From positions 1 through 19,868 of the forward strand of contig JAMOUL010000306.1 in NCBI GenBank assembly GCA_027062035.1: a stretch of DNA of 19,868 nucleotides, read 5' to 3'. The position numbers and the translations under genes are program-made. Numbering within the stretch: the first letter of the stretch is position 1; every line of letters starts with the position of its first letter. This stretch comes from Candidatus Aminicenantota bacterium (GTDB taxonomy: Bacteria; Acidobacteriota; Aminicenantia; S016-38). This document shows positions 7,894 through 14,791 of this stretch, piece after piece. The notes beneath the pieces are model-generated. The model had not been told where the DNA came from and ran no database searches. It was given only the letters and a program-made list of their open reading frames with translations.

Positions 7894-9627
7894 ATGACTA
7901 CGGACAAAACGGTTTTAGAAGATATTGAAAAGAGCCTGAGCGTTTTTGATCTATCAGAATCGATAAAAGACATTTTTGGGAAGGAACCCCCTTCCATAAA
8001 GCCATCGGATAATTTTAACTCCTACTTGAAAAAATGCCTTGAAACCAGAATTTTAACGCCAGACGAGATTTCATATCTGTATTTTTTAATAATTTCCAGA
8101 AAATACACCACTTTGTTCCCACCTTTACCCTATTCTTTCTTAAAATATGCTGAAGAGGCTGTTCAGGATGTAAGATTATACTCGTTTATGATTAAACACA
8201 AAGTATTAATAGGGCATTTTAAGGTTAATTCAAAAGAGGTGCTATTCATTGCCGGTCCAAATCCTTTTGGGGTAAAACTTGTATCTTCTATGATCGAAAA
8301 AGGAGAAGTCAGGGAAACGCTTAGTTATATTGCTCCATTTGTATTTATAGAAAAATTTCTTTCGGAATTTCCCTATTCTCCATTTTCAACAGGAAAAGGA
8401 CAGGAAACAAAACACAACCGGTTGTTAATCCAGAGGGAAAGGGGACTTGCCAGTGAGGGAGAAAAGCTATTCGCAAGAATTATGGAAGAGGCCCTTAGTG
8501 ATAGGGCTACAGATATTCATATTTTGCCTCTTGAGGATGATAAGGGAGCGGTGGTTGACTTCAGAATAAACATGGCCCTTGTTCCCAAGTACAGATTGCG
8601 TGATACCGAATATGCCCAATTGAGAGCGTTTTTTCTTTCAAGTCTCAAAATCAACGATAAACCTTATTCTACCTCCAGTGCTGCAAAAACATTTTTGACC
8701 ACAGGTGGTCAGAAAATAAGGTATCGATTTTCTTCACTGCCTGTTCTGGGAGAAGCCTTTTCAGAAAGCATAAAACACAGTTATGTGATTCGCATACATA
8801 AAGATTCAAGTTTAATTAATTTGGATTCTCTTGGAATGCCAATAGAAGTTAGAACTGCAGTTGAGAACGCAGTAATGAAAAGAGCGGGAATAATTGTGGT
8901 GTCAGGGGCAACTGGCTCAGGAAAATCAACGACCATACTTTCTTGTCTTAAATTTTTGAAAGAAAAAACAAGGGGCGCGAAAAAGATTATCACCCTTGAA
9001 GACCCAGTTGAGGTGGTCATAGATGGGGTTGTTCAATCCGAGATTAACGAAGCTGCAGGATATACTTTTTCAAAAGGGTTAAGAGAGGCTCTCAGGCATG
9101 ACCCCGATGTTATTTTTGTGGGAGAAGTGAGGGATGAAGACTCGGCAAAACTTATTACTCAGGCTGCAGTAACAGGCCATCTTGTATTTACTACTGTTCA
9201 TGCCTTTTCGCTGGAGGAAATTCCCCAACGTTTTATGTCGCTGGGCGTTGATCCTCTATCTTTGCTTGGAGCTTCTCTTCTCTTTCTGGAGCAGGTAAGA
9301 ATAAGGGAATATGTGCCAGGGTCACTTGATGAAGTTAATGAAGGAGGGGAGGTTTATTTGATGGAAAGAAGAGAGATAGAAGAGATAAAAAAATACGCAA
9401 GGGATAGGGTGCTTTTTTCTGTGCTTCCCGTCACAGAAAAAATAAAAAATGCCATATATAAAGAAGGAATGAAAGCCTGGCGGAAAATTGTAAGGGCTAA
9501 CCGCTTTCCTGATATCAGGACAGAAATTCTCAGGCTTTATGAGGAAAAGAGAATTTCTTCTCAGCAATTTTTTGAGTTCTTTCAGTATGGAGTGAAAAAT
9601 GATAGAGATCAGGATGCTGACAATTGA
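7894..9627 (+). CDS. GspE/PilB/PilT-superfamily secretion ATPase in the VirB11 position
   Basis: This 577-residue cytoplasmic hexameric-type secretion ATPase has an unrecognised N-terminal region (about 1-185), then an N2-like domain with ATDIHILPLEDD, the ASDIHxEP signature of GspE/PilB-type enzymes. The motor domain follows: Walker A GATGSGKS at 338-345, Asp box ITLEDPVE, Walker B DPDVIFVGEVRDE with catalytic Glu411, and His box TGHLVFTTVHA. All catalytic motifs are intact. Unlike PilB/GspE it has no tetracysteine zinc motif, and LFLEQVRI replaces the usual AQRLVRxLC. It could be closer to the TraJ/DotB group of T4SS ATPases than to VirB11. I chose the ATG at 7894 because GGAG at 7884-7887 lies 6 bases upstream. 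An in-frame ATG at 7882 would add four residues. It probably powers this machine together with VirB4. Confidence 0.88.
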   Translation: MTTDKTVLEDIEKSLSVFDLSESIKDIFGKEPPSIKPSDNFNSYLKKCLETRILTPDEISYLYFLIISRKYTTLFPPLPYSFLKYAEEAVQDVRLYSFMIKHKVLIGHFKVNSKEVLFIAGPNPFGVKLVSSMIEKGEVRETLSYIAPFVFIEKFLSEFPYSPFSTGKGQETKHNRLLIQRERGLASEGEKLFARIMEEALSDRATDIHILPLEDDKGAVVDFRINMALVPKYRLRDTEYAQLRAFFLSSLKINDKPYSTSSAAKTFLTTGGQKIRYRFSSLPVLGEAFSESIKHSYVIRIHKDSSLINLDSLGMPIEVRTAVENAVMKRAGIIVVSGATGSGKSTTILSCLKFLKEKTRGAKKIITLEDPVEVVIDGVVQSEINEAAGYTFSKGLREALRHDPDVIFVGEVRDEDSAKLITQAAVTGHLVFTTVHAFSLEEIPQRFMSLGVDPLSLLGASLLFLEQVRIREYVPGSLDEVNEGGEVYLMERREIEEIKKYARDRVLFSVLPVTEKIKNAIYKEGMKAWRKIVRANRFPDIRTEILRLYEEKRISSQQFFEFFQYGVKNDRDQDADN

Positions 9628-9892
9628 GACTAAACCAAGGGGAAAAACTATTATACTGGAAGGAGAGATAAAAAAGGAGAAAAAAGGATTTATTCTGGTT
9701 TCCAGAAAGGGGAAAGTACAATTTCTTGATATAGATAACTATTTAAGTTTTACAGTGGAACTGGAAGTTTCTACTAAATACCAGGAATTAGTCGGATGGG
9801 CGGGAGCACCTTTAATAAAAGGAAATTTCAGTGTTAAAAGTATAGAATTAGGAATTATTAACAGAGAGGATTCGGAGAATGGCAAGTGGTGA
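9599..9892 (+). CDS. Unknown 97-residue protein between T4SS ATPase and kinase
   Basis: I do not recognise this small protein. It has no signal peptide or membrane span, is Lys/Glu-rich, and alternates hydrophobic and polar residues in a way that suggests a mostly beta fold. It overlaps the end of the ATPase gene by 29 bases and the kinase start by 14 bases, so translation of the three is probably coupled. GGAG at 9589-9592 precedes the ATG at 9599 by 6 bases. A second in-frame ATG at 9614 has poorer spacing. Its position hints that it is a cytoplasmic partner of the ATPase or kinase, for example a regulator or kinase substrate, but this is inference from context only. Confidence 0.65.
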   Translation: MIEIRMLTIETKPRGKTIILEGEIKKEKKGFILVSRKGKVQFLDIDNYLSFTVELEVSTKYQELVGWAGAPLIKGNFSVKSIELGIINREDSENGKW

Positions 9893-11264
9893 TAAATTTT
9901 CTCCTTCCCTTTACCAGCTATTAGAAAGGGAGGGTATAAAAGTGCTGGATAAAGTAGCTACAGGTTCCACAAAAACAGTTTATAAGGGACTATTAAAGAA
10001 AAAGGAAAAATTTTTAAATGTTGCTATAAAGATAATACCGCCAGATTTTCTCTTTTCCAGAAGCGCTCGGGAAGCTTTCCTCCGGGAGGCTGATGTTCTG
10101 AAAAAAGTGCAACATCCAAATATTGAGAAATTGATTTCTGCTTATATGACAGACGAATTTGTAATCCTTGTAACTGAGTTTATAGATGGGGTTTCTGTAT
10201 ATACGTATCTTGAAGAGTATCATGAAAAAAAAGGAGGGTTTATTCCCTGGGAGTTGGCTGTAGAAATATGCATAAGGGTGGGATCGGGACTTGAAGCCAT
10301 TCATGCTGCTGGTTTTGTTCACAGGGATTTATCGGCAACAAATGTTATGTTATCCAGAAAAAAATCCATAAATGAGTCCGTCAAGCTGATAGATCTTGGT
10401 CTGGCTAAAAACCTTAAAAGAAATTATCTTCAATCCCTTTCTTCTATATTCCTGATCCAGGGCACCCCACTATTTTCGGCTCCTGAACTGTTAGAAGATG
10501 CCATGCTGGTGGATGAAAGGTCAGACACTTTTTCCCTTATCACGCTTTTATATTATATGCTTACCCTGGAATATCCCTTTGGTCCGGAGGAAGGGTATTA
10601 TGAAAGGGTGAAAAACCGTTTTCCGGTTCCTGTGAAACATTACAGAAATGACATACCTCCCGGCATTTTAGAGGGATTGGAGGAAGTAATATGGGTCAAC
10701 CTTTCCCCTTTCCCTCAGGACAGGGAAAGGCTTCCTTCGTTAAAAAAGAAATTGGAAAATTTTCTTCATTATTCTTCTTATTCAAGTTTGGCTCTTTATA
10801 AGAATCACATATTACCTTTTATTTCTCAGGTTGAGCTCAAGAAAAACAGGAACACATTTCGCTCTAAAAGCGTCTTATCTTCTCCTGCCGGGAAAATCAA
10901 CCGTGTAGTTTTGCCCTCACGTAAAAAGATTAAAGGGAAAAAGAAAAAATGGATAATAGGACTTATATCAATTGGATTAGTCCTTTTGGCGATTCTGACC
11001 GGGATGTGGCTTGTTGAGAGAAGTTTCGTTAAAGTCAAACTTCTTCATGAGAAACCGGAGAAGGAAAAGATGAACACTATTTCATGGGTGGAACCTGGAC
11101 ATCATCGGGTGGACAACTTTTTTGGGTCCAGGGTTAAGAGAGTAATAGTAAGAAACGGAACTACGGAGATTGTACTTTCCCCAAAAGGAAAAGTTGTAAG
11201 TCATAGGTTGCTCTTCTCCCGTAAAAAGTTTATTTTTATCTTAAAAAAACAAAAAAAGCAATAA
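9879..11264 (+). CDS. Membrane-anchored Ser/Thr protein kinase in T4SS operon
   Basis: This 461-residue Hanks-type kinase has an N-terminal cytoplasmic catalytic domain (about 20-298), a basic linker, one membrane span at about 358-378 and an ~80-residue extracytoplasmic tail. Visible kinase motifs are VAIK (Lys51), the helix-C Glu70, HRD at 148-150 with Asn155, DLG at 172-174 in place of DFG, and SAPE at 200-203. The glycine loop is poor (ATGSTKTVYKG, with one of the usual glycines missing). The catalytic loop reads HRDLSATN, so the usual Lys after HRDL is Ser, more like tyrosine-kinase loops (HRDLAARN). Key Lys, Asp and Asn remain, so activity is likely but not certain. It is the last gene of the T4SS run and overlaps its neighbour. 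I infer that it phosphorylates T4SS components or partners. Confidence 0.88.
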   Translation: MASGDKFSPSLYQLLEREGIKVLDKVATGSTKTVYKGLLKKKEKFLNVAIKIIPPDFLFSRSAREAFLREADVLKKVQHPNIEKLISAYMTDEFVILVTEFIDGVSVYTYLEEYHEKKGGFIPWELAVEICIRVGSGLEAIHAAGFVHRDLSATNVMLSRKKSINESVKLIDLGLAKNLKRNYLQSLSSIFLIQGTPLFSAPELLEDAMLVDERSDTFSLITLLYYMLTLEYPFGPEEGYYERVKNRFPVPVKHYRNDIPPGILEGLEEVIWVNLSPFPQDRERLPSLKKKLENFLHYSSYSSLALYKNHILPFISQVELKKNRNTFRSKSVLSSPAGKINRVVLPSRKKIKGKKKKWIIGLISIGLVLLAILTGMWLVERSFVKVKLLHEKPEKEKMNTISWVEPGHHRVDNFFGSRVKRVIVRNGTTEIVLSPKGKVVSHRLLFSRKKFIFILKKQKKQ

Positions 11265-11287
11265 TTCTGTCTTTTCTTTTAAGTGTT

Positions 11288-11325
11288 AAATAAATGGAAA
11301 AAATTTATTTTTCTTTTGTTCTGAA
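11288..11325 (+). terminator. Weak AT-only hairpin and T-rich run after kinase gene
   Basis: AAATAAAT at 11288-11295 and ATTTATTT at 11303-11310 are perfect inverted copies separated by 7 bases, followed by TTCTTTTGTT. The stem has no GC pairs, so termination would be weak. Its position between the T4SS run and a new promoter fits an operon end. Confidence 0.35.
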
Positions 11326-11330
11326 AATAC

Positions 11331-11366
11331 TTGAGTTTGAATCCGGAATAGATTAAACTATATATG
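11331..11366 (+). promoter_or_regulatory. Candidate sigma-70-type promoter for the pseudopilin operon
   Basis: Two overlapping options are visible: TTGAGT (11331-11336) with TAAACT (11354-11359) at 17 bases, or TTGAAT (11337-11342) with TATATG (11361-11366) at 18 bases. Either would start transcription about 30 bases upstream of the ATG at 11402, which has GGGAGAG at 11391-11397 as ribosome-binding site. This is the largest gap in the first 15 kb, so a promoter is expected here. Confidence 0.5.
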
Positions 11367-11401
11367 TATAGAAAATGCAAATAAAATAAAGGGAGAGTGT
11401 C

Positions 11402-12037
11402 ATGCCAAGAAGAAAAACATCGGTGCCCAAGTCGGGAATCTTTCAGAGGATTTCCATCTCTTATCTCCCGGCACTGACGGGGTATACCACGCCTAATGCC
11501 TTTAAAAACTCTGAGCCCTATTCTCTTTTTGCAGATCAGACCTTTAAGAAAATTACCTTCAGAGTATCGGATGTGTGTTTACTTTTTGGCTATACGCCTC
11601 CGCAGCTCTTTAATTTTCTGAAGTACAACGATCCGGCAACCTTTGGTTCCATGACCGAAGAGGAACTGGAACGTGCCCATCGTCTAACTGCGGAAAACAT
11701 CGTTGAAAGATTGCCCTTTTTCGTCCGTACCATTGAAGACTGGAAGGAGCGCAGGCTCAAGGAAGTGGAGAGTTCCTTTGCGAAAAAAGAGAAGGAAATA
11801 ATGAAGAAGTACGGAAAGAACGAGAAGAAACTTCAGGAAAGATTAAGAGCCAACACCGTTGCCCAGAAGCAGCAAACCACAAGGGTTCTCAAAACCTACA
11901 CTTCCATAAAGAAAAATGCAGAAAATGTGATAATCTGGCTTGCCAGGACCTATCCTGACCTTATTGCCACCATACCTCAGGAGACCCGCGAATGGCTGGT
12001 ACAGATTTTCCCCGCATTAAAAGAGGTTTTGGGCTAA
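11402..12037 (+). CDS. Unknown coiled-coil protein heading the pseudopilin operon
   Basis: I do not recognise this 211-residue protein. It has a basic N-terminus (MPRRKTSVPK), no signal peptide and no membrane span, so it is probably cytoplasmic. Residues 51-75 (FRVSDVCLLFGYTPPQLFNFL) look like a possible helix-turn-helix or small helical domain. Residues about 113-175 are a highly charged Lys/Glu/Arg helix, probably a coiled coil, and the C-terminal 35 residues form a short amphipathic domain. GGGAGAG at 11391-11397 supports the start. It is the first gene of the second operon and overlaps the lipoprotein start by 46 bases. Possible roles are a DNA-binding regulator or an adaptor between the PilT-like protein and the membrane. 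The helix-turn-helix idea is weak. Confidence 0.7.
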   Translation: MPRRKTSVPKSGIFQRISISYLPALTGYTTPNAFKNSEPYSLFADQTFKKITFRVSDVCLLFGYTPPQLFNFLKYNDPATFGSMTEEELERAHRLTAENIVERLPFFVRTIEDWKERRLKEVESSFAKKEKEIMKKYGKNEKKLQERLRANTVAQKQQTTRVLKTYTSIKKNAENVIIWLARTYPDLIATIPQETREWLVQIFPALKEVLG

Positions 12038-12348
12038 AATTATTTATCTTCGCAATTTTAGTTTTTTCTATTGCCGGGTGTAGAAGGGCTTATAGCTCTG
12101 GGGACTTTAGAAAGGCAATAGAGGTTGCCTACCAGAGGACCCTGAAGCCCACAGGGGTAAGCCTGAGAGGATTTCTCTTTGTGCTCCGCTATGATAATAA
12201 TCCCTCTGCCAATGCTGTAGCCCTTTTTTATATTCAGAACCATCGGGAAAGTTTCATGTTTTTAAAATCCCGGTTTAACAATCCCGCCGAACTTCAAAAC
12301 TGGCTCATTATTTATGTTAAAGAGAACATAGAGGTGAGGTATGAGTAA
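11992..12348 (+). CDS. Small lipoprotein of unknown function
   Basis: This 118-residue protein carries a type II signal peptide. A basic n-region (RIKRGFGLK) is followed by a hydrophobic core and the lipobox IAGC, with lipidated Cys30. The mature part (about 89 residues) is mixed polar and aromatic, with no family I can name. AGGAG at 11979-11983, 8 bases before the ATG, supports this start, which overlaps the preceding gene by 46 bases. The gene overlaps the PilT-like gene by 8 bases (GTATGAGTAA arrangement). By analogy with the small lipoproteins (pilotins, PilP, TfpA-type factors) found in type IV pilus and type II secretion loci, it could assist assembly at the membrane. That role is an inference from context; no pilotin motif is visible. 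Confidence 0.75.
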   Translation: MAGTDFPRIKRGFGLKLFIFAILVFSIAGCRRAYSSGDFRKAIEVAYQRTLKPTGVSLRGFLFVLRYDNNPSANAVALFYIQNHRESFMFLKSRFNNPAELQNWLIIYVKENIEVRYE

Positions 12349-13486
12349 ACTTTTTTCTGCTTTTTCCTGGTCACCTGTTTTTTCAGATAACCATCATCTT
12401 CGTCAGGTGATTGATGGAATGGAGGTTCTTGATAAATCAGAAGTGTTTTTCTTAATTGGAGGGCCATTTTTTGTTAAAAACGGAAATAGACTTCAGCGGG
12501 TAAATTTTTTTGAGGAAGATTCTACCCTTGGCTCTCTGGAAGAGGACCAGAGGGAAATTATTGCAGAGATAGTGAAGATATACAGAGAAAATGCAGGGGA
12601 ACCTTCTCATGAGAGTATAAGGGAGAGAGTGGATGTGTTTTTTGAACTTAACGGTGGCTATTTCAGAGCACTGGTGGAATCATGCCGGGCAGGAACGAAC
12701 CTGAGGGTCGAGATCAGAAGAATCCGAAACAACCTCTTCTCCCTGAAGGGATTGGGTTATCCGGATTCTATTTTTCAAAAACTTCTGGAGTTCACATCAG
12801 GTCTTATCTTTGTGGTCAGCCCTCCTGAAGGAGAAGCCAGAACCGCTGCTCTTTCTCTGGTGCACGAAATAGCATCTTTAAAGGAAGCGACCGCCGTGTG
12901 TTTTGAAGATAGTCTTAGCTCACTGGTTCTTTCCAAGAAAACCATGATAGTACAAAAGACCCTTGGTTTTGATTTCACATCCTGGGATTCTGTGAAAGAT
13001 GAGGCATCTTCCCCTTCTTCTGTGGTTTATATAAGTGATATTAACAGTAAGGAGAAGGGCTGGACAGCCCTTTACATTGCCTTATCGGGTAAGCTCGTTG
13101 TAGTTTCCATGATCTCCGGTTCGGTAACAGAGGCCTTTCAGAAGCTGGAAGGTTTTTTCCCTCCTTTAGAAAGAAATTTCATGAGAGCTCAGCTCTCTTC
13201 TGTTTTCAGGGCTCTTATTTATCAGAATTTTGTTCCCAGGAAGGATAGTATGAATCGAAGGGTTCTTACGTTTTCAGCGGTTTTCTCTTCTCCCAGAGTG
13301 TGTACTTTGCTTATGGAAGGAAAATATAAACAGCTCGATTCTGAGTCACTTTCAGCCCCCGGAGTCTCTTATATTTCATCTCTGAAATTTCTCTATCGAA
13401 AAGGCTTTATTTCCGAAGATTCCTTTGTTTCAGAACAGAGAAGATATTACGGATACGTTGATAAGGGAGGAGAAGATAGGCCATGA
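12341..13486 (+). CDS. PilT-family pseudo-ATPase (all catalytic motifs degenerate)
   Basis: This 381-residue protein follows the domain order of PilT/PilU, the pilus retraction ATPase. The N-terminal PAS-like part has a FLIGGPFFVKNGN strand pair, and LKGLGYPDSIFQKLLEF matches the LExLGxPxxxxxL segment before the P-loop. The C-terminal part has SSPRVCTLLMEGKYKQLDS, matching TPAVRNLIREGKxHQI. The catalytic motifs are gone. GPTGSGKST is replaced by SPPEGEART (160-168, Walker Lys to Ala166), and DPDVILVGEMRD by PSSVVYISDINS (225-236, Glu to Asp233, Arg to Asn235). TGHLVFGTLHT becomes SGKLVVVSMIS, losing both His. Only the Asp-box ED (189-190) survives. The reading frame is intact and ends 4 bases into the next gene, so this is not a simple pseudogene. 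I infer a structural or regulatory role, perhaps binding an active ATPase hexamer. Confidence 0.75.
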   Translation: MSKLFSAFSWSPVFSDNHHLRQVIDGMEVLDKSEVFFLIGGPFFVKNGNRLQRVNFFEEDSTLGSLEEDQREIIAEIVKIYRENAGEPSHESIRERVDVFFELNGGYFRALVESCRAGTNLRVEIRRIRNNLFSLKGLGYPDSIFQKLLEFTSGLIFVVSPPEGEARTAALSLVHEIASLKEATAVCFEDSLSSLVLSKKTMIVQKTLGFDFTSWDSVKDEASSPSSVVYISDINSKEKGWTALYIALSGKLVVVSMISGSVTEAFQKLEGFFPPLERNFMRAQLSSVFRALIYQNFVPRKDSMNRRVLTFSAVFSSPRVCTLLMEGKYKQLDSESLSAPGVSYISSLKFLYRKGFISEDSFVSEQRRYYGYVDKGGEDRP

Positions 13487-13845
13487 GGCTGGTAGAAATA
13501 ATGGTAGTACTTGCCCTTATAGGGATATTTGTTTATGCCGTTGTTCCTGGAAAAAATATGTATTCCACTGGCCGCAGGGATGCTTTGAGAGTGGCTTCAT
13601 CTCTCCGGGCCTGTGCCATTTATTCGCTGGGTAATTCACAGTGCTCCCTCATTTTAAAGGGAAAGGGCTTTAGACTTACATGTTCAGGGGGATATTCAAG
13701 GGCAGGGCGGCTTTCTAATTCCATAGAACAGGAAAGAAGCTATACATGTTCTGAAGGGGTGATTGAAAATCCTGCTCCTATACTTCTGGGACATTTTGTT
13801 GTGAGGGTTGAAAGAAGGGGAATTAACGTGGAGGTCTTAAAATGA
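13483..13845 (+). CDS. GspH-like pseudopilin lacking a leader peptide
   Basis: This 120-residue protein has the typical pilin N-terminal helix (LVEIMVVLALIGIFVYAVVP, residues 3-22) but no prepilin leader. The protein starts MRLVE, so Met takes the place of the usual methylated Phe1 and Glu is already at position 5. An in-frame TAG at 13477-13479 rules out any upstream start, and the next ATG (residue 7) would destroy the helix. AGGAG at 13468-13472 is a usable ribosome-binding site with slightly long spacing. The globular part has four cysteines (44, 54, 67, 89), which could form two disulfides. Its length and position before GspI- and GspJ-like genes suggest GspH (or FimT). It overlaps the PilT-like gene by 4 bases and the next gene by 4. 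Confidence 0.75.
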   Translation: MRLVEIMVVLALIGIFVYAVVPGKNMYSTGRRDALRVASSLRACAIYSLGNSQCSLILKGKGFRLTCSGGYSRAGRLSNSIEQERSYTCSEGVIENPAPILLGHFVVRVERRGINVEVLK

Positions 13846-14156
13846 AGGATTCTGGCTTTTCCCTTGTAGAGCTTCTTGTAATAATTGCTGTAGCTTCGGT
13901 TATTCTAATAGCAGTTTTTGATGGGTTTTCAGTTTCTCTGAGAACGTCTTATCACGCCCTTTGTTCTTCCAGGGGAGCCATGCTTGCCCAGAAGTATTCC
14001 TCGATGATTAAGGCAGGTTTAAGTGTTCCTGCAACGGTTCGTGAGGGAAATTATGTGCTTAAATTAAAAAACAGGAGAATCCCTGGAAACAGGGAGGCAG
14101 TGATAATTGAAGTTTTTGTGGGAAGGAGAAAATGCGTGGAGTTACCGGTAAAGTAA
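13842..14156 (+). CDS. GspI-like minor pseudopilin
   Basis: This 104-residue protein has a textbook class III signal: leader MKDSG, cleavage before FSLVELLVIIAV, and Glu5 present. A prepilin peptidase would cut after Gly5 and methylate the new Phe. The long N-terminal helix is followed by a small, basic, mostly beta domain of about 65 residues. Size and position second in an H-I-J-K-like series match GspI or PilV, which recruits the other tip pseudopilins. GGAGG at 13830-13834 lies 7 bases before the ATG. It overlaps its upstream neighbour by 4 bases (ATGA) and its downstream neighbour by 25. The family is certain from the N-terminus; the I-type assignment comes from size and order. Confidence 0.8.
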   Translation: MKDSGFSLVELLVIIAVASVILIAVFDGFSVSLRTSYHALCSSRGAMLAQKYSSMIKAGLSVPATVREGNYVLKLKNRRIPGNREAVIIEVFVGRRKCVELPVK

Positions 14157-14791
14157 GGGGAATTACTCTATTGGAAGCCCTTATATACTTATTTATTTCT
14201 TCAGTTCTTATTGCCATTTTTGCAACTTCCTTTCTGGGGGCCAAAAGGAGTGTGGAAACCATGGTGAAGGAGCAGAAGAAGATAGATTTTGTATGGAAAC
14301 TCTCAGGCATATACGACTATCTACTGGCGAGTGAAGCCAATCTCCTTTCAGGATTAAAGAGGATTTATCTGGAGGATGATGGAATTTACATCCCTGTGGT
14401 TTCACCCTATGAAAGACCATATTTTTCTCTTAACGGGGCTCCCGACGGGTTTTATGCCGGAGAGTGCAATAATGGAAGGCTATCCCTGTATCTTGTCAGA
14501 AAAAACAGGGTCAGCAATTTACATGGAGGTTGCTCCAGGCCTCCCTTTTATTATTTGGGCTATGGCGGTATACCCGCATTTGCGGCTATTAAATCAGGAC
14601 AGAACGGGGAAAGGATGCTTGTGGAAGGAGTTGAGGGCAGAACTTACATTACTTCTCTCGGACAGGGCAGCTTTTCCCTGGAAATGAGGAACAGAAATGG
14701 AACTCCTGCCGCGGATTCTACAGATGCAGTATTTCTTTCCATTAAATTTACCCCTGAAAACCTGGAGGTTTCCACATGGAGAGCAGAATGA
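14132..14791 (+). CDS. GspJ-like minor pseudopilin
   Basis: This 219-residue pseudopilin has a basic leader ending RG before ITLLEALIYLFISSVL, with Glu5 in the correct place. Position 1 of the mature protein is Ile rather than Phe, which is tolerated in some minor pseudopilins. The large C-terminal domain (about 180 residues) contains a Gly/Tyr-rich middle. It ends in a SLEMRNRNG… strand set resembling the closing strands of GspJ/PilW, where the C-terminus reads as fully extended strands. Its size is right for GspJ/PilW, the second-largest tip subunit. AAGGAG at 14123-14128 supports the start. It overlaps the GspI-like gene by 25 bases and the next by 16 bases. Confidence 0.78.
   Translation: MRGVTGKVRGITLLEALIYLFISSVLIAIFATSFLGAKRSVETMVKEQKKIDFVWKLSGIYDYLLASEANLLSGLKRIYLEDDGIYIPVVSPYERPYFSLNGAPDGFYAGECNNGRLSLYLVRKNRVSNLHGGCSRPPFYYLGYGGIPAFAAIKSGQNGERMLVEGVEGRTYITSLGQGSFSLEMRNRNGTPAADSTDAVFLSIKFTPENLEVSTWRAE

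Noticed and set aside
12341..13486. Calling the PilT-like gene an ordinary pseudogene
   Set aside because: The frame is intact over 381 codons, has a good ribosome-binding site and is tightly overlapped by genes on both sides; motif loss alone does not show decay.
13425..13634. 69-codon open frame across the junction of the PilT-like and first pseudopilin genes
   Set aside because: It is out of frame with both recognised proteins and its translation has no pilin or other recognisable features, so it is a chance overlap. It also does not supply a leader for the pseudopilin.
14376..14687. 103-codon open frame inside the GspJ-like gene
   Set aside because: It lies wholly within a frame that encodes a clear pseudopilin and lacks a ribosome-binding site.
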